Of a DNA stretch of 64,000 bases, positions 55,452 to 64,000 are shown in pieces (the first letter of the stretch is position 1; every line of letters starts with the position of its first letter). The notes beneath the pieces were generated by a model that was not told the origin of the DNA, did not search any database, and was given only the letters and a program-made list of their open reading frames with translations. The stretch comes from an uncultured Shewanella sp. (GTDB lineage: Bacteria > Pseudomonadota > Gammaproteobacteria > Enterobacterales > Shewanellaceae), in contig NZ_CANLKR010000010.1 in NCBI RefSeq assembly GCF_947491715.1, positions 1 to 64,000 on the forward strand. The letters are read 5' to 3'. Made by a program: the position numbers and the translations under genes.

Positions 55452-56249
55452 ATGACAAAAAATGAATTTAAGCGGCATTTAGGGAATAACAAGATGGAAG
55501 TTGTTTCTGTGGGCTGCGCCATTATTGATCAAGCTTGCGGTTTCAATTGGGCTACAATTACAAAAGATGGTCTTTCCTCTGGTGTTGATATGTATGAAAG
55601 TAAGAAAGTTGCCTCAATACCTAACCCACTGTTTATTTCTCATGGTCATGATGCTATTGGTAATCACTCTCCAAAAACTAAGAAATATTTAAGGAATCGT
55701 AGATGGAAAACAATAGGCGGTGGATTGGTTTCTTTTATTGGTAGTGGTGGTTCTGTGGTCACTCAAGTCAATACGACAGGGATTGCGAGACATACTCGAG
55801 CAACATCCAAAACGTTAGCGCATATTGCTCGTTTATCACAAATTTCCAAAGGTTTTAAAAAAAGCGAATACCTCACTGAATTGTGTGCGGTAGTATTATT
55901 AATGAAAAAAATTAAAGCGGCTACCCGTGGTGGGCAACTTGTGTCTGATTGTATTCCTAATGCTCTTGCAAGTGGCCTTGTTGGGGCGAGTACTGCAGCC
56001 TTTGGGGCCATTATGGCTGCTAGACATAAAGAAATTGCTGCTCAAACAGCGTTATTATTACACTGGCGAGCTTTTCAAGAGTATCAGCTAACAAAGGTTT
56101 TTGGTGGTGATGGGCCAGCAATGCGAATAGTCAGAGAACTATTTGGACAAGCCATACGTTCTGGTGAGCCTAATTACTGTAAAGTTGATGCGCTTATTAA
56201 TGAACCGGCAGGTTGGGTTGCAATAAAAGACAAAATTAATCTTATCTAG
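55452..56249 (+). CDS. Unrecognised protein downstream of PAAR, candidate T6SS cargo
   Basis: 265 residues with a good ribosome-binding site (GGAG, 8 bases before the ATG) and codon use like the T6SS genes, so it is a real gene. I do not recognise the family. It has no signal peptide. A His-rich segment PLFISHGHDAIGNHSPKTKK (about 60) is followed by a basic patch (RNRRWK). Two Gly/Ala/Ser-rich hydrophobic stretches follow (about 80-105 TIGGGLVSFIGSGGSVVTQV; about 178-196 ALASGLVGASTAAFGAIMAA), the kind that could insert in membranes. It is last in the T6SS cluster, 173 bases after PAAR. No immunity-like gene follows: the next gene is apaH on the other strand. Effector or spike accessory protein are both inference. 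Confidence 0.75.
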   Translation: MTKNEFKRHLGNNKMEVVSVGCAIIDQACGFNWATITKDGLSSGVDMYESKKVASIPNPLFISHGHDAIGNHSPKTKKYLRNRRWKTIGGGLVSFIGSGGSVVTQVNTTGIARHTRATSKTLAHIARLSQISKGFKKSEYLTELCAVVLLMKKIKAATRGGQLVSDCIPNALASGLVGASTAAFGAIMAARHKEIAAQTALLLHWRAFQEYQLTKVFGGDGPAMRIVRELFGQAIRSGEPNYCKVDALINEPAGWVAIKDKINLI

Positions 56250-56276
56250 GTCAAAGTTTATACTATTAAGGTGTTT

Positions 56277-56292
56277 TTATCCTTAAGGATAA
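56277..56292. repeat. Perfect 16-bp palindrome at the end of the T6SS cluster
   Basis: TTATCCTTAAGGATAA is fully self-complementary with no loop and no T tract of terminator type beyond it. It lies between the last T6SS-linked gene and the convergent apaH end. It could be a protein-binding site or chance. Confidence 0.35.
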
Positions 56293-56308
56293 GTTGTTAT
56301 TCATATCA

Positions 56309-57124
56309 TTAATCAAGGCTATTCTGGGTGATCTGTTCATTGCTCTCTTGATGCCATAAGGTCAAATGATTTCCCCAGCAGCACCCTGTGTCAAGGGCTA
56401 TGTAATGATCATTGGTAACGTCTCCCATGAGTGAGGCCCAATGTCCAAAGACGAGTGTATAGTCTTGTGGTAAAGCTGATTGATGAGTGAACCATGGGGT
56501 TAACTCAGTCTGGCTATTATGTTGAGGTGATGATTTTTCACTGAAGTTGAGCCGTAAATCTGGATGGAGATATCGCATACGGGTGAGGGCATTAATGGTA
56601 TAAATAGCTTGTTCATTTGGAGTCAGTCTGTCATGCCATTGGTTAATGTCATTACGGTACATACTCTTAATGAGTTTGAGATAATTGGGTGAGGTTAATC
56701 GTTCACTAATGGCGTTAGCTTGGGTGATTAAGGTATCGGTTGACCACATAGGCGGTATGCCTGCATGGGTCATAATGGTCTGTTGTTGCCTATTGATATG
56801 GCATAAGGGGTGTTCTCGTAGCCAGTCAATCAGTATATTGATGTTGTTTGCGGCGAGTAATTCATTCAGATTATCTTGAGGGTTGGCTTGATGCAACCCT
56901 GCATGAACAGCAAAAAAATGCAGTTCATGGTTACCTAATACGAACTGAGCAGCTTCCGATAATGATTTTATATATTCTAATACTGCTAAGGATTTTGGTC
57001 CTCTAGCAATTAAATCACCGACTAGCCATAGTGTATCCTTAGAAGGATTAAAATTAACTTTGTTTAATAACAGAGTTAACTCATCAAAACACCCTTGAAC
57101 ATCCCCGACATAGTAGTTCGCCAT
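56309..57124 (-). CDS. apaH: Bis(5'-nucleosyl)-tetraphosphatase, symmetrical
   Basis: Hydrolyses Ap4A to two ADP and also removes Np4 caps from RNA. 271 residues with the metallophosphatase motifs GDVQGC, VGDLIARGPKS and LGNHELHF, all metal ligands present. C-terminal HWASL and ALDTGCCWG are typical of ApaH. Downstream of apaG with 2 bases between them, the conserved apaGH arrangement. Confidence 0.95.
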   Translation of the reverse strand: MANYYVGDVQGCFDELTLLLNKVNFNPSKDTLWLVGDLIARGPKSLAVLEYIKSLSEAAQFVLGNHELHFFAVHAGLHQANPQDNLNELLAANNINILIDWLREHPLCHINRQQQTIMTHAGIPPMWSTDTLITQANAISERLTSPNYLKLIKSMYRNDINQWHDRLTPNEQAIYTINALTRMRYLHPDLRLNFSEKSSPQHNSQTELTPWFTHQSALPQDYTLVFGHWASLMGDVTNDHYIALDTGCCWGNHLTLWHQESNEQITQNSLD

Positions 57125-57126
57125 GG

Positions 57127-57507
57127 TTAATGAATGACGCCAGGAATGGCTAAACGAAAAATAGGAATATTGGCATTAAATTCAACATGATTATCTTCTT
57201 GCATCGTATAATGGCCTTTCATTAACCCCATTGGGGTTTTTAGCATAGTGCCGCTAGTGTACTGATATGAAGTTTGAGGATTAATGGTGGGAGTTTTGCC
57301 GACAACGCCTTCCCCATTAACTTCGTGAATCTGTCCGTTGCCATCAGTAATATGCCAGTAACGGCTTTTTAATGTGACAGGTGTATTGGCCAAATTTGTA
57401 ATTTTTATTGTATAACTGAATAAATATTTGTCCTCACTCGGAGAGGATTGTTCTTCAATATATTCTGTCATCACTTCTATTTTAATAGAGGAGCCTTTTG
57501 TGCTCAT
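57127..57507 (-). CDS. apaG: ApaG protein (Co2+/Mg2+ efflux-associated, FnIII-like fold)
   Basis: Single-domain beta-sandwich protein of about 126 residues; role linked to divalent-cation handling, mechanism unsettled. Conserved segments: TIKITNLANTPVTLKSRYW, ITDGNGQIHEVNGEGVVG, PQTSYQYTSGT and GLMKGHYTM. The frame opens at a TTG (57519); ATGs at 57510 and 57507 lie just after GGGGG, and I use the latter. Confidence 0.93.
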   Translation of the reverse strand: MSTKGSSIKIEVMTEYIEEQSSPSEDKYLFSYTIKITNLANTPVTLKSRYWHITDGNGQIHEVNGEGVVGKTPTINPQTSYQYTSGTMLKTPMGLMKGHYTMQEDNHVEFNANIPIFRLAIPGVIH

Positions 57508-57537
57508 CATTACCCCCAAAAAATACAGGTTATAAAA

Positions 57538-57557
57538 TGAGGCGAATGTTCGCCTCA
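57538..57557 (-). terminator. Hairpin between ksgA and apaG
   Basis: TGAGGCGAA / TTCGCCTCA stem with a tight loop, followed on the minus strand by TTTTATAACC. It sits 7 bases after the ksgA stop and could partly separate apaGH from the upstream genes. Confidence 0.6.
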
Positions 57558-57563
57558 GAACAC

Positions 57564-58367
57564 TTACTTTTTATCGCAAAGTAAATTGGCGAGAGCAACA
57601 TATTCTTGAACACTTATTTGTTCTGGTCGGCGAGTTGGATCAATACCTAATAATTCAAAATCCGCATCAGAAATGAGTTGCTTTAAGTTGTTTCTTAAGG
57701 TCTTTCTACGCATATTAAAAGCTGTCATGGTAAGTTGGCGAAGTACTTCAACATCTTTACAAGGGTAAGGTTTTGTTTTAAATGGGACTAATCTAACAAC
57801 CGCAGAGTCAACCTTAGGAGCAGGGGTAAAGCATCCGGGGGGCACTTCAAGTACTGGCATGACTTGGCAAAAATATTGTGCCATAACAGTAAGGCGTCCG
57901 TAAGCTTTCGTTCCTGGACTGGCTGATAATCTCAAGACCACTTCTTTTTGCAGCATAAAATGCATGTTTTTGATGTATTGAGAAAATTCGAACAAATGAA
58001 ACATCAATGGGGTTGAGATATTATAAGGCAAGTTACCAAAGACCTTTAACTGTTTATCTTTCTGAACCAATTGACTAAAGTCAAACTGTAGTGCGTCACC
58101 TTGATGAATATCGAGTTTGTCTTTGAGGCTTGGGTGTATTTTTAACCTTTCGACGAGATCTTTATCTAATTCAACAACGGTGAGCTTTTCAATGCTGTCA
58201 GCAACGGGCTCCGTTAAGGCACCAAGACCGGGACCAATTTCGACCATAACATGCTCATTGTCAGGAGCGATGGCGCCAACAATGCTGTTAATAATATTTT
58301 GATCGGTTAAAAAGTTTTGTCCAAAACGTTTTCTCGCGGTATGACCTAAATGTACTTTATTACTCAT
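57564..58367 (-). CDS. rsmA: 16S rRNA dimethyladenosine transferase (RsmA/KsgA)
   Basis: Dimethylates A1518 and A1519 of 16S rRNA using S-adenosylmethionine; 267 residues. Rossmann-fold motifs: [33 protein letters not shown] and the catalytic NLPYNIS. The C-terminal RNA-binding part includes [13 protein letters not shown]. Loss of the enzyme gives kasugamycin resistance. Follows pdxA by 8 bases. Confidence 0.97.
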   Translation of the reverse strand: MSNKVHLGHTARKRFGQNFLTDQNIINSIVGAIAPDNEHVMVEIGPGLGALTEPVADSIEKLTVVELDKDLVERLKIHPSLKDKLDIHQGDALQFDFSQLVQKDKQLKVFGNLPYNISTPLMFHLFEFSQYIKNMHFMLQKEVVLRLSASPGTKAYGRLTVMAQYFCQVMPVLEVPPGCFTPAPKVDSAVVRLVPFKTKPYPCKDVEVLRQLTMTAFNMRRKTLRNNLKQLISDADFELLGIDPTRRPEQISVQEYVALANLLCDKK

Positions 58368-58375
58368 GTATTTTG

Positions 58376-59365
58376 CTATTTACTTGTTTTTGTAGCCAAC
58401 TCTATGGCGGTGTTAAGGGCGCAGATAAAACTGCCAGTATCGGCTTTTCCTGTTCCTGCAAGCTCGAGGGCCGTACCATGATCAACGGATGTACGTATAT
58501 ATGGCAACCCCAAAGTGATATTCACTGAATTGCCAAATCCCATGGATTTTAGCACAGGTAAACCTTGATCGTGATACATGGCTAATACCACATCGGCATC
58601 ATCTAAGTATTTGGCTTGAAATAAGGTGTCTGCAGGCAGTGGACCAACAATATCGATGCCTTCTTCTTTTAGTTCATCTAAGGCTGGAATGATAATATCT
58701 ATTTCTTCCCTACCTAAATGACCGTCTTCACCCGCATGAGGATTGAGCCCACAAACATAAATACGAGGGCTGCTTAAGGCAAACTTTTTAATGAGATCAT
58801 GGTGTAATATTTTAATTATTTGATGTAAACGGTCACGTGTAATGGCTTTGGCGACATAAGCTAAAGGGATATGTGTGGTCACTAAAGCCACGTGTAATCC
58901 CGGTGCAGAAAGCATCATGACGACATCTTGGCAGTTAGCTTGATGGGCAAAAAACTCAGTATGGCCACTAAATGATATACCCGATTGATTAATAATGCCT
59001 TTATGAACGGGGCCTGTGACGATGGCGTCAAACTCACCATTCATATTTTTTTCACCTGCGTAACTTAAGGTGTCAACTACATAATGGCTGTTTGCTTCAT
59101 TGAGTTCACCGCAAAGTGAAGGCTCATTGAGTGTAAAAGGCGATATGGTGAGGGTGCCCGCTTCTTGTGCTTTAGGGGCTAGTTTTGGTTGATAAGGCCG
59201 TAATTGAAGCGGGAGACCAATTTGTTTAGCGCGGCTGAGTAACAACTCGGGATCAGCACAAACAACAAGCTCAGCAGGCCATGCCTGCTGAGCGAGTTGA
59301 ATAACGAGTTCTGGTCCAACCCCAGCAGGCTCACCGGGGGTGATAGCAATTCGCTTAATCGTCAA
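58376..59365 (-). CDS. pdxA: 4-hydroxythreonine-4-phosphate dehydrogenase
   Basis: NAD-dependent enzyme of the DXP-dependent pyridoxal 5'-phosphate pathway; 329 residues. Metal-ligand histidines appear in [18 protein letters not shown] and [11 protein letters not shown]; the N-terminus [13 protein letters not shown] is the family signature. Between surA (5 bases) and ksgA. Confidence 0.97.
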   Translation of the reverse strand: MTIKRIAITPGEPAGVGPELVIQLAQQAWPAELVVCADPELLLSRAKQIGLPLQLRPYQPKLAPKAQEAGTLTISPFTLNEPSLCGELNEANSHYVVDTLSYAGEKNMNGEFDAIVTGPVHKGIINQSGISFSGHTEFFAHQANCQDVVMMLSAPGLHVALVTTHIPLAYVAKAITRDRLHQIIKILHHDLIKKFALSSPRIYVCGLNPHAGEDGHLGREEIDIIIPALDELKEEGIDIVGPLPADTLFQAKYLDDADVVLAMYHDQGLPVLKSMGFGNSVNITLGLPYIRTSVDHGTALELAGTGKADTGSFICALNTAIELATKTSK

Positions 59366-59370
59366 TATGA

Positions 59371-60678
59371 TTAACCTCGATTATTTTTAGGTTCAAAGAC
59401 TTCAATGTAAGCTTCAGCTCGCATTTCATCTAACCAATTTTGTAACTCTTCGTTAAATTTACGACGGAAAATAAGTTGATGAGCACGATTGGTGTTAAAT
59501 TGATCGGTCGCATCTGTTTTTCGTCGTTTTTCCAACTGAACAATATGCCAGCCATGGCTGGAACGGAAGGGCTCGCTTATTTCACCGACCTTTAAACTCG
59601 CAAGCTCTTGAGCAAAAGCGGGGACATAAATTTTAGGATCGGCCCAACCTAATTCTCCGCCTTTTGCACTCGACCCAGGATCTTCTGAGTACTGTCTTGC
59701 CAGATCTTCAAACTTTGCTTTTCCTGAGCGTATTTCGACAAGGAATTTTTCCAGCATCGCTTTGGCTCTTTCTTCCGATAAAATCGGTGAAGGTTTGATT
59801 AGGATATGACGTGACTTGACTTCATCCAGTTCTTTCGTTTCCATGCCTCTGACATCCATTACTTTAATGATATGGAAACCAGATGGGCTTTTAATGGGTC
59901 CTATGATATCACCTTTTTTGGCATCTTTGACCACTTCGGCAAATAAGGTAGGCATCTCATTGATATTCATGTAATCCCATATTCCACCTTCTAGCGCCTT
60001 AGGGCCTGATGAGGATGCGATTGCTGTGCGTTTGAAGTCGGCACCCTCTTTGAGACGCTTTAATACGATTGCTGCGCGATTGCTGGCTTCTTTTAATTGT
60101 TCGCTTGTTGGATTATTGGGAACATCAATAAGGATATGACCGATTTGAAACTCGACATTTTTGAGTCCTTGTTGCTTAATCAACTCAACAAGGCCATTAA
60201 TTTCTTGTGGAGAGACTTGAATACGGCGTTGGACTTGAATACGTTGAATTTCACCTATGGTGACTTCTTGACGCAATTGCTCGCGATATTCGGCAAAAGA
60301 GGTACCTTCGCTTTCCAGTTGCTGCTTCATTTGTTCTACAGTTATCTTTTGCTCTTTAGCGATATTGGCAATGGTTTGATCTAATTGCAGATCGCCAATA
60401 TGCAATCCAATACGTTCAGCCATTTGCATTTGTAGACGTGTTAAAATCAGTCTTTCAATAATTTGAGTGCGCAAAGCGTTATCTGAAGGAAGTGATTGAT
60501 TGTTCTTTTTTGCATTATCTTTTACTGTGTGCATCATGTCTGTGATTTCACTTTCTAAAATCACACCTTGATTGACCTGTACAGCGATTCTATCCAGTGG
60601 TGTTGGTGCTGCGATCACATGTTGACTCAATAATATGAGTGCAAAAAAAGCTAAAATTACTCGTTTACAAGTGTTCAT
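59371..60678 (-). CDS. surA: Periplasmic chaperone and peptidyl-prolyl isomerase SurA
   Basis: Escorts outer-membrane proteins, including LptD, through the periplasm. 435 residues from the ATG at 60678 (AAGGA upstream; a TTG two codons earlier is less likely). Signal peptide ends QHVIA before APTP. SurA_N helical domain (about 26-165) is followed by two parvulin domains (about 170-270 and 280-380), each with the GG.W/GGELGW motif ([20 protein letters not shown]). A C-terminal helix follows. Encoded directly downstream of lptD. Confidence 0.96.
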   Translation of the reverse strand: MNTCKRVILAFFALILLSQHVIAAPTPLDRIAVQVNQGVILESEITDMMHTVKDNAKKNNQSLPSDNALRTQIIERLILTRLQMQMAERIGLHIGDLQLDQTIANIAKEQKITVEQMKQQLESEGTSFAEYREQLRQEVTIGEIQRIQVQRRIQVSPQEINGLVELIKQQGLKNVEFQIGHILIDVPNNPTSEQLKEASNRAAIVLKRLKEGADFKRTAIASSSGPKALEGGIWDYMNINEMPTLFAEVVKDAKKGDIIGPIKSPSGFHIIKVMDVRGMETKELDEVKSRHILIKPSPILSEERAKAMLEKFLVEIRSGKAKFEDLARQYSEDPGSSAKGGELGWADPKIYVPAFAQELASLKVGEISEPFRSSHGWHIVQLEKRRKTDATDQFNTNRAHQLIFRRKFNEELQNWLDEMRAEAYIEVFEPKNNRG

Positions 60679-60802
60679 CCACAAAAATCCTTGGCATTTG
60701 TTAATGTCATTTTCGATACATTTTATCGTTGAAATGATCTTTTCTATCCTGTTTGGACTACGAGTTCATGTTGAGGTTCATTATGAACGCGTTTGGTTTA
60801 GG

Positions 60803-63142
60803 TTAATTATTCATATATATCGGACTTCGATAATTAAATAATCCATCATTTAGCATACTTGATGCATTCAATGAGCCACCGCTTGAGCTTCCCGAGGAGC
60901 TTGAGCTACTCGATGTTGTTGAACCACCTAATCCATTGATAATGAAGTTTATGTACACACCACTTTGGAAATATGCACTTGAGGTGTTATTACTATAAGA
61001 GGTTTTTATTCTATCATGATAAGTTACCCTAACGGCCCAACAGCAGGTATCATATTGAAAGCCCGTGTAGGTTTCAACGCTTTGTTTTTCACTTAAGTCA
61101 TAATACCAATTACCGACAAGGGAGATGTTGTCTGTGATTGGCCATGCGCCTCGAAAACCTGTTTGAGAAATATCAGATGTCACTCCCGTATTTGTATTTA
61201 CAAGATCAGGCACATATCGATAACTGACTTGCAATAACTTATTGGGCGCTGGACGGTAGTCCAGTGACACTTCATTTTTGGTATTGGAATTATCTTCAGT
61301 ATTGTATTGAACAGAGCCACTGATAAACCAATCATTATAAAGTTGGGCCGAGAGATCCGATGCTAATGTGGAACTGGTTGTGGCCGTGTTTGTTGTATTG
61401 CTATATTCAGAAATGACGCGGCTATCTTGAAAATAAATAATTTGCCCCAGACTAAATTTAAACACTTCTCTGTTCTGGGTATTAAAAAGTTTCGTTGTGA
61501 TTCCGACAGTCATTTGATTTGCATCGGCGATTCTATCTAACCCAGAATAGCGTCTATCTCTAAATAAGCCGTAATAGTCATTTTGTAACTCTGCGGTGTC
61601 ATAAATACCGATATCAGATTGATCTTGATAACCAATATAAAGATACTGGAATTGTGGGGTCAGTGTTTGTCTGTAATTTTGATTGAAGTAATTTGTATAG
61701 CGTTCAAAATTAATTTGCCCCGAAACACGTGCTTCGGGCAAGGTTCGACTGACACTATCTGAGAGGCCCGCTCCCGTATTATCTTGTTGTGAATAATTAG
61801 TTTGCAGTAATTTTAGCTGTGTTGTAAGCGAGCCGGCGGGTCCTTGAATAGGGTAGGATAGGCTCGGCTCTAAATGCACACGAGTGGCTGATGAGTAATT
61901 GCCTGTGTTTTGATCTTTAAATTGAGTGGCTTCACTGAATAGATCAAAATCGATACCTTTGAGGGCATTCGGTGCTCGGTAATTGTAGTCCAATTGAGGC
62001 ATGACCTGATAAGGCTGGTCACTTTCACCTAACACTTTGATATCTTGTACTTTAGTGGTTAAGTCCCAGTTTTCCTCTAAATAGCTGGCTTCACCAACGC
62101 GAATGAGTTGATTATTACTTGATGTACTAATGTCTGAGCTAAGATCATTAAAGTAATTATCATCCGAGACATCGGTGTAATTGCCCATGATACGCCAATT
62201 TTGTCCTATACTGCCTTGTTGTTGCCAATGATAAAGGTAGCGATCAGAATGGTTGGTTTCATATTGATCGTTCCCTAAATATTCTAAATTGATTTGGCCC
62301 GATTGTGGTGAGCTGTCATTTCCTGCGAGATAGCGAAACTCACTTTTAGTATAGAGACCGCGACTCGACATGTAATTTGGCGTTAAAGTTAAGTCATATT
62401 CAGGGGCGATATTCCAATAATAGGGAACTGTAAATTCGAGTCCATTTTTTGTGCTGGAACTAAAAGAAGGAAACAAAAATCCAGATTTTCGTTTATTTGA
62501 CACAGGAATGGTCATATAAGGTAAGTAAAATACTGGGATGTCGGCGACCCTTAATTTGGCCCCCCAAATTTCTCCCCACTCTTCATTACTGTCAATTTTT
62601 ATTTTATTGGCTTCAAGCACCCAATCTGGCTGAGGATCTGGACAGGTGGTAATGGTTGCTTGAGACAATATTAAGTCATTGTCTTTGGTAATTTCAAGCG
62701 TGCCAGCAGTACCATGGGCTTGTTGGCCTTTTAACCAATAACTGGTGCCTTGTAGTGTGGCGGTATTGCTTCGCATTTGAGCGACGAGTGAGTCGGCTGT
62801 AACGATGAAGCTGCTATCGGAAAAAACTAAGTCACCATTTGCTGATAAACTTTGTTGCTGCTGATCAACAATGGCTTCATCAGCAGCAATACTACGTGAA
62901 CCTTGAATAAATGATACGTCACCGTTAAAAATGGCTTTTTGGCCGAGTTGGGCCTGTGAGTCATTGGATGTAATGGTGACTTCGGATGGATCTTGGATAG
63001 CTGAAGAAGGCGACGTGGGGATTTGACGTGGCAGTTTAGGCTCGATAATACATACCGAACTGGAAGAAGGCTCTGCTGTCGAATTATCAGCTAAAACGAG
63101 TGTTGGAAATAGGCTCAAGGCCAGAAAATAACGGATCTGCAT
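60803..63142 (-). CDS. lptD: LPS-assembly outer-membrane protein LptD
   Basis: Inserts lipopolysaccharide into the outer leaflet; 779 residues. Signal peptide ends LVLA before DNST. The N-terminal OstA/jellyroll region (about 50-200) precedes a 26-strand barrel. The four cysteines for the two inter-domain disulfides are present: VCIIEP, TTCPDP and the pair DTCCW. The C-terminal tail has a long Ser/Gly-rich stretch (SSSSSSSGSSSGG) before the conserved final MLNDGLFNYRSP. Divergent from the AmgK-like gene. Confidence 0.95.
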   Translation of the reverse strand: MQIRYFLALSLFPTLVLADNSTAEPSSSSVCIIEPKLPRQIPTSPSSAIQDPSEVTITSNDSQAQLGQKAIFNGDVSFIQGSRSIAADEAIVDQQQQSLSANGDLVFSDSSFIVTADSLVAQMRSNTATLQGTSYWLKGQQAHGTAGTLEITKDNDLILSQATITTCPDPQPDWVLEANKIKIDSNEEWGEIWGAKLRVADIPVFYLPYMTIPVSNKRKSGFLFPSFSSSTKNGLEFTVPYYWNIAPEYDLTLTPNYMSSRGLYTKSEFRYLAGNDSSPQSGQINLEYLGNDQYETNHSDRYLYHWQQQGSIGQNWRIMGNYTDVSDDNYFNDLSSDISTSSNNQLIRVGEASYLEENWDLTTKVQDIKVLGESDQPYQVMPQLDYNYRAPNALKGIDFDLFSEATQFKDQNTGNYSSATRVHLEPSLSYPIQGPAGSLTTQLKLLQTNYSQQDNTGAGLSDSVSRTLPEARVSGQINFERYTNYFNQNYRQTLTPQFQYLYIGYQDQSDIGIYDTAELQNDYYGLFRDRRYSGLDRIADANQMTVGITTKLFNTQNREVFKFSLGQIIYFQDSRVISEYSNTTNTATTSSTLASDLSAQLYNDWFISGSVQYNTEDNSNTKNEVSLDYRPAPNKLLQVSYRYVPDLVNTNTGVTSDISQTGFRGAWPITDNISLVGNWYYDLSEKQSVETYTGFQYDTCCWAVRVTYHDRIKTSYSNNTSSAYFQSGVYINFIINGLGGSTTSSSSSSSGSSSGGSLNASSMLNDGLFNYRSPIYMNN

Positions 63143-63262
63143 CTTAAGTTAGTTACTTTTTTTTCGTCAAATCGGTTGAAAGAGGGTAAAGAAACCGTTC
63201 ATCTTTGGGCAACTTTACTAAATATTTTATGTCTATTTTTCTAGCAATTTCATTTTTTTCGT

Positions 63263-63268
63263 TATAAT
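63263..63268 (+). promoter_or_regulatory. Possible -10 box for the AmgK-like gene
   Basis: A perfect TATAAT lies 24 bases before the ATG at 63292; no good -35 box is evident in the T-rich sequence upstream. The 63143-63291 gap must also hold the lptD promoter on the other strand. Confidence 0.4.
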
Positions 63269-63291
63269 AAAGCAATTTTTACCGAAGAGCC

Positions 63292-64000
63292 ATGAGGCAT
63301 CCTTTGTCAGATCCTAGATTTATTCAGCTTACAACGTGGCTAAGTGACCATTTTTCACTCGATTTATCACCCATACTGATTTCTGGTGATGCCAGTGTGA
63401 GACGTTATTTTCGTGTGCTGATCAATGATGTTTCTTATATAGTAGTTGATTCACCACCCAAACAAGTAGTTTTGCAACAATTTATTGATATTGCAAATGC
63501 CTATGCTCAGGTAGGCATTAATGTACCAGAGGTTATTGCGAAAGACACGCAAAATGGATTTATGTTGCTAACCGATTTGGGAGATACATCATTATTCTCA
63601 ATGCTAAATATTGAGAATGTTGAAGATTATTATAAAACTGCGCTCGCTTTACTGAGTGATATTACAAAAGTAAAGAAGACAAATGAAGGTGATTTACCTT
63701 TATATGATAGGGCTTTTGTTCAGCGAGAACTTGATATATTCACAGATTGGCTATTAACGTGTCATCTTTCTATCACATTGAGCCATGAGCAATGCGGTAT
63801 GTTATCGAAGACCTTTGAGCATTTAGTACACAATGCACTTGAGCAGCCTCTGGTTGGTATGCATAGAGATTATCACTGTCGCAATATTATGCTGAAAAAT
63901 GATGAACTGCATATTATTGATTTTCAAGATGCGGTTATTGGTCCTATCACTTATGATGTGGTGTCCTTGTTGAGAGACTGTTATATACGCTGGCCTGATA
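63292..64000 (+). CDS. amgK: AmgK-like sugar kinase (aminoglycoside phosphotransferase fold), partial at right edge
   Basis: Translating from the ATG at 63292 (GAAGAG upstream) gives 236 codons that run off the window. The protein has a kinase fold: ISGDASVRRYFRV near residue 32, hinge LLTDLGDTSLFS, catalytic loop GMHRDYHCRNIML and metal-binding IIDFQDAVIGP. These are the hallmarks of the AmgK family (N-acetylmuramate/N-acetylglucosamine anomeric kinase in cell-wall recycling). The partner nucleotidyltransferase MurU would be expected just outside the window. Divergence from lptD is the usual placement. Confidence 0.9.
   Translation, partial: MRHPLSDPRFIQLTTWLSDHFSLDLSPILISGDASVRRYFRVLINDVSYIVVDSPPKQVVLQQFIDIANAYAQVGINVPEVIAKDTQNGFMLLTDLGDTSLFSMLNIENVEDYYKTALALLSDITKVKKTNEGDLPLYDRAFVQRELDIFTDWLLTCHLSITLSHEQCGMLSKTFEHLVHNALEQPLVGMHRDYHCRNIMLKNDELHIIDFQDAVIGPITYDVVSLLRDCYIRWPD

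Noticed and set aside
56277..56292. Palindrome TTATCCTTAAGGATAA as a terminator
   Set aside because: It has no loop and no T tract on either side that would suit termination; kept only as a low-confidence repeat.

Overview
The window looks like a chromosomal segment of a low-GC marine gammaproteobacterium, most likely Shewanella or a close relative in the Alteromonadales. This rests on the lptD-surA-pdxA-ksgA-apaG-apaH block, a fused nuoCD, an ExeM-type nuclease with a GlyGly-CTERM tail, a thermolabile-hemolysin-like lipase and an S46 dipeptidyl-peptidase. The genus is inferred from gene content, not from a search. I found no rRNA, tRNA, CRISPR array or transposase gene.

Layout. 1-3.2 kb: the 3' end of a nonribosomal peptide synthetase that stops after an adenylation domain. 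3.4-5.7 kb: a secreted nuclease. 5.76-6.04 kb: a MITE-like element with 23-bp terminal inverted repeats. 6.05-7.6 kb: an ArsR-type regulator divergent from a NIPSNAP/ABM gene pair. 8.0-9.5 kb: catalase. 9.57-10.38 kb: a UPF0016 Mn2+ exporter behind a yybP-ykoY riboswitch. 10.6-11.8 kb: a TyrP-like transporter. 12.0-26.4 kb (minus strand): the complete complex I operon nuoABCDEFGHIJKLMN. 26.7-28.8 kb: an S46 peptidase. 28.9-34.2 kb (minus strand): an RluF-like pseudouridine synthase, a membrane protein, a NhaC-family carrier with a MetJ-box promoter (probable methionine transporter MetT), a SIMPL protein and an SGNH lipase.

34.4-56.2 kb: a complete type VI secretion system. tssA is divergent from hcp-tssB-tssC-tssC2-tssE-tssF-tssG-tssH-tagH-tssJ-tssK-tssL-tssM-vgrG-PAAR, followed by one unrecognised gene. 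All thirteen core components are present. The sheath (TssB/C), baseplate (TssA/E/F/G/K), membrane complex (TssJ/L/M), tube and spike (Hcp/VgrG/PAAR) and recycling ATPase (TssH) would form one machine. Unusual points are a second, N-terminally short TssC paralogue, a SPOR-like C-terminal region on TssL, a degenerate P-loop in TssM, and a terminal gene that could be an effector but has no visible immunity partner. The cluster reads as more AT-rich than its flanks, which suggests acquisition.

56.3-63.1 kb (minus strand): the outer-membrane biogenesis and housekeeping block apaH, apaG, ksgA, pdxA, surA, lptD. Divergent from lptD is the first part of an AmgK-like sugar kinase that runs off the right edge.
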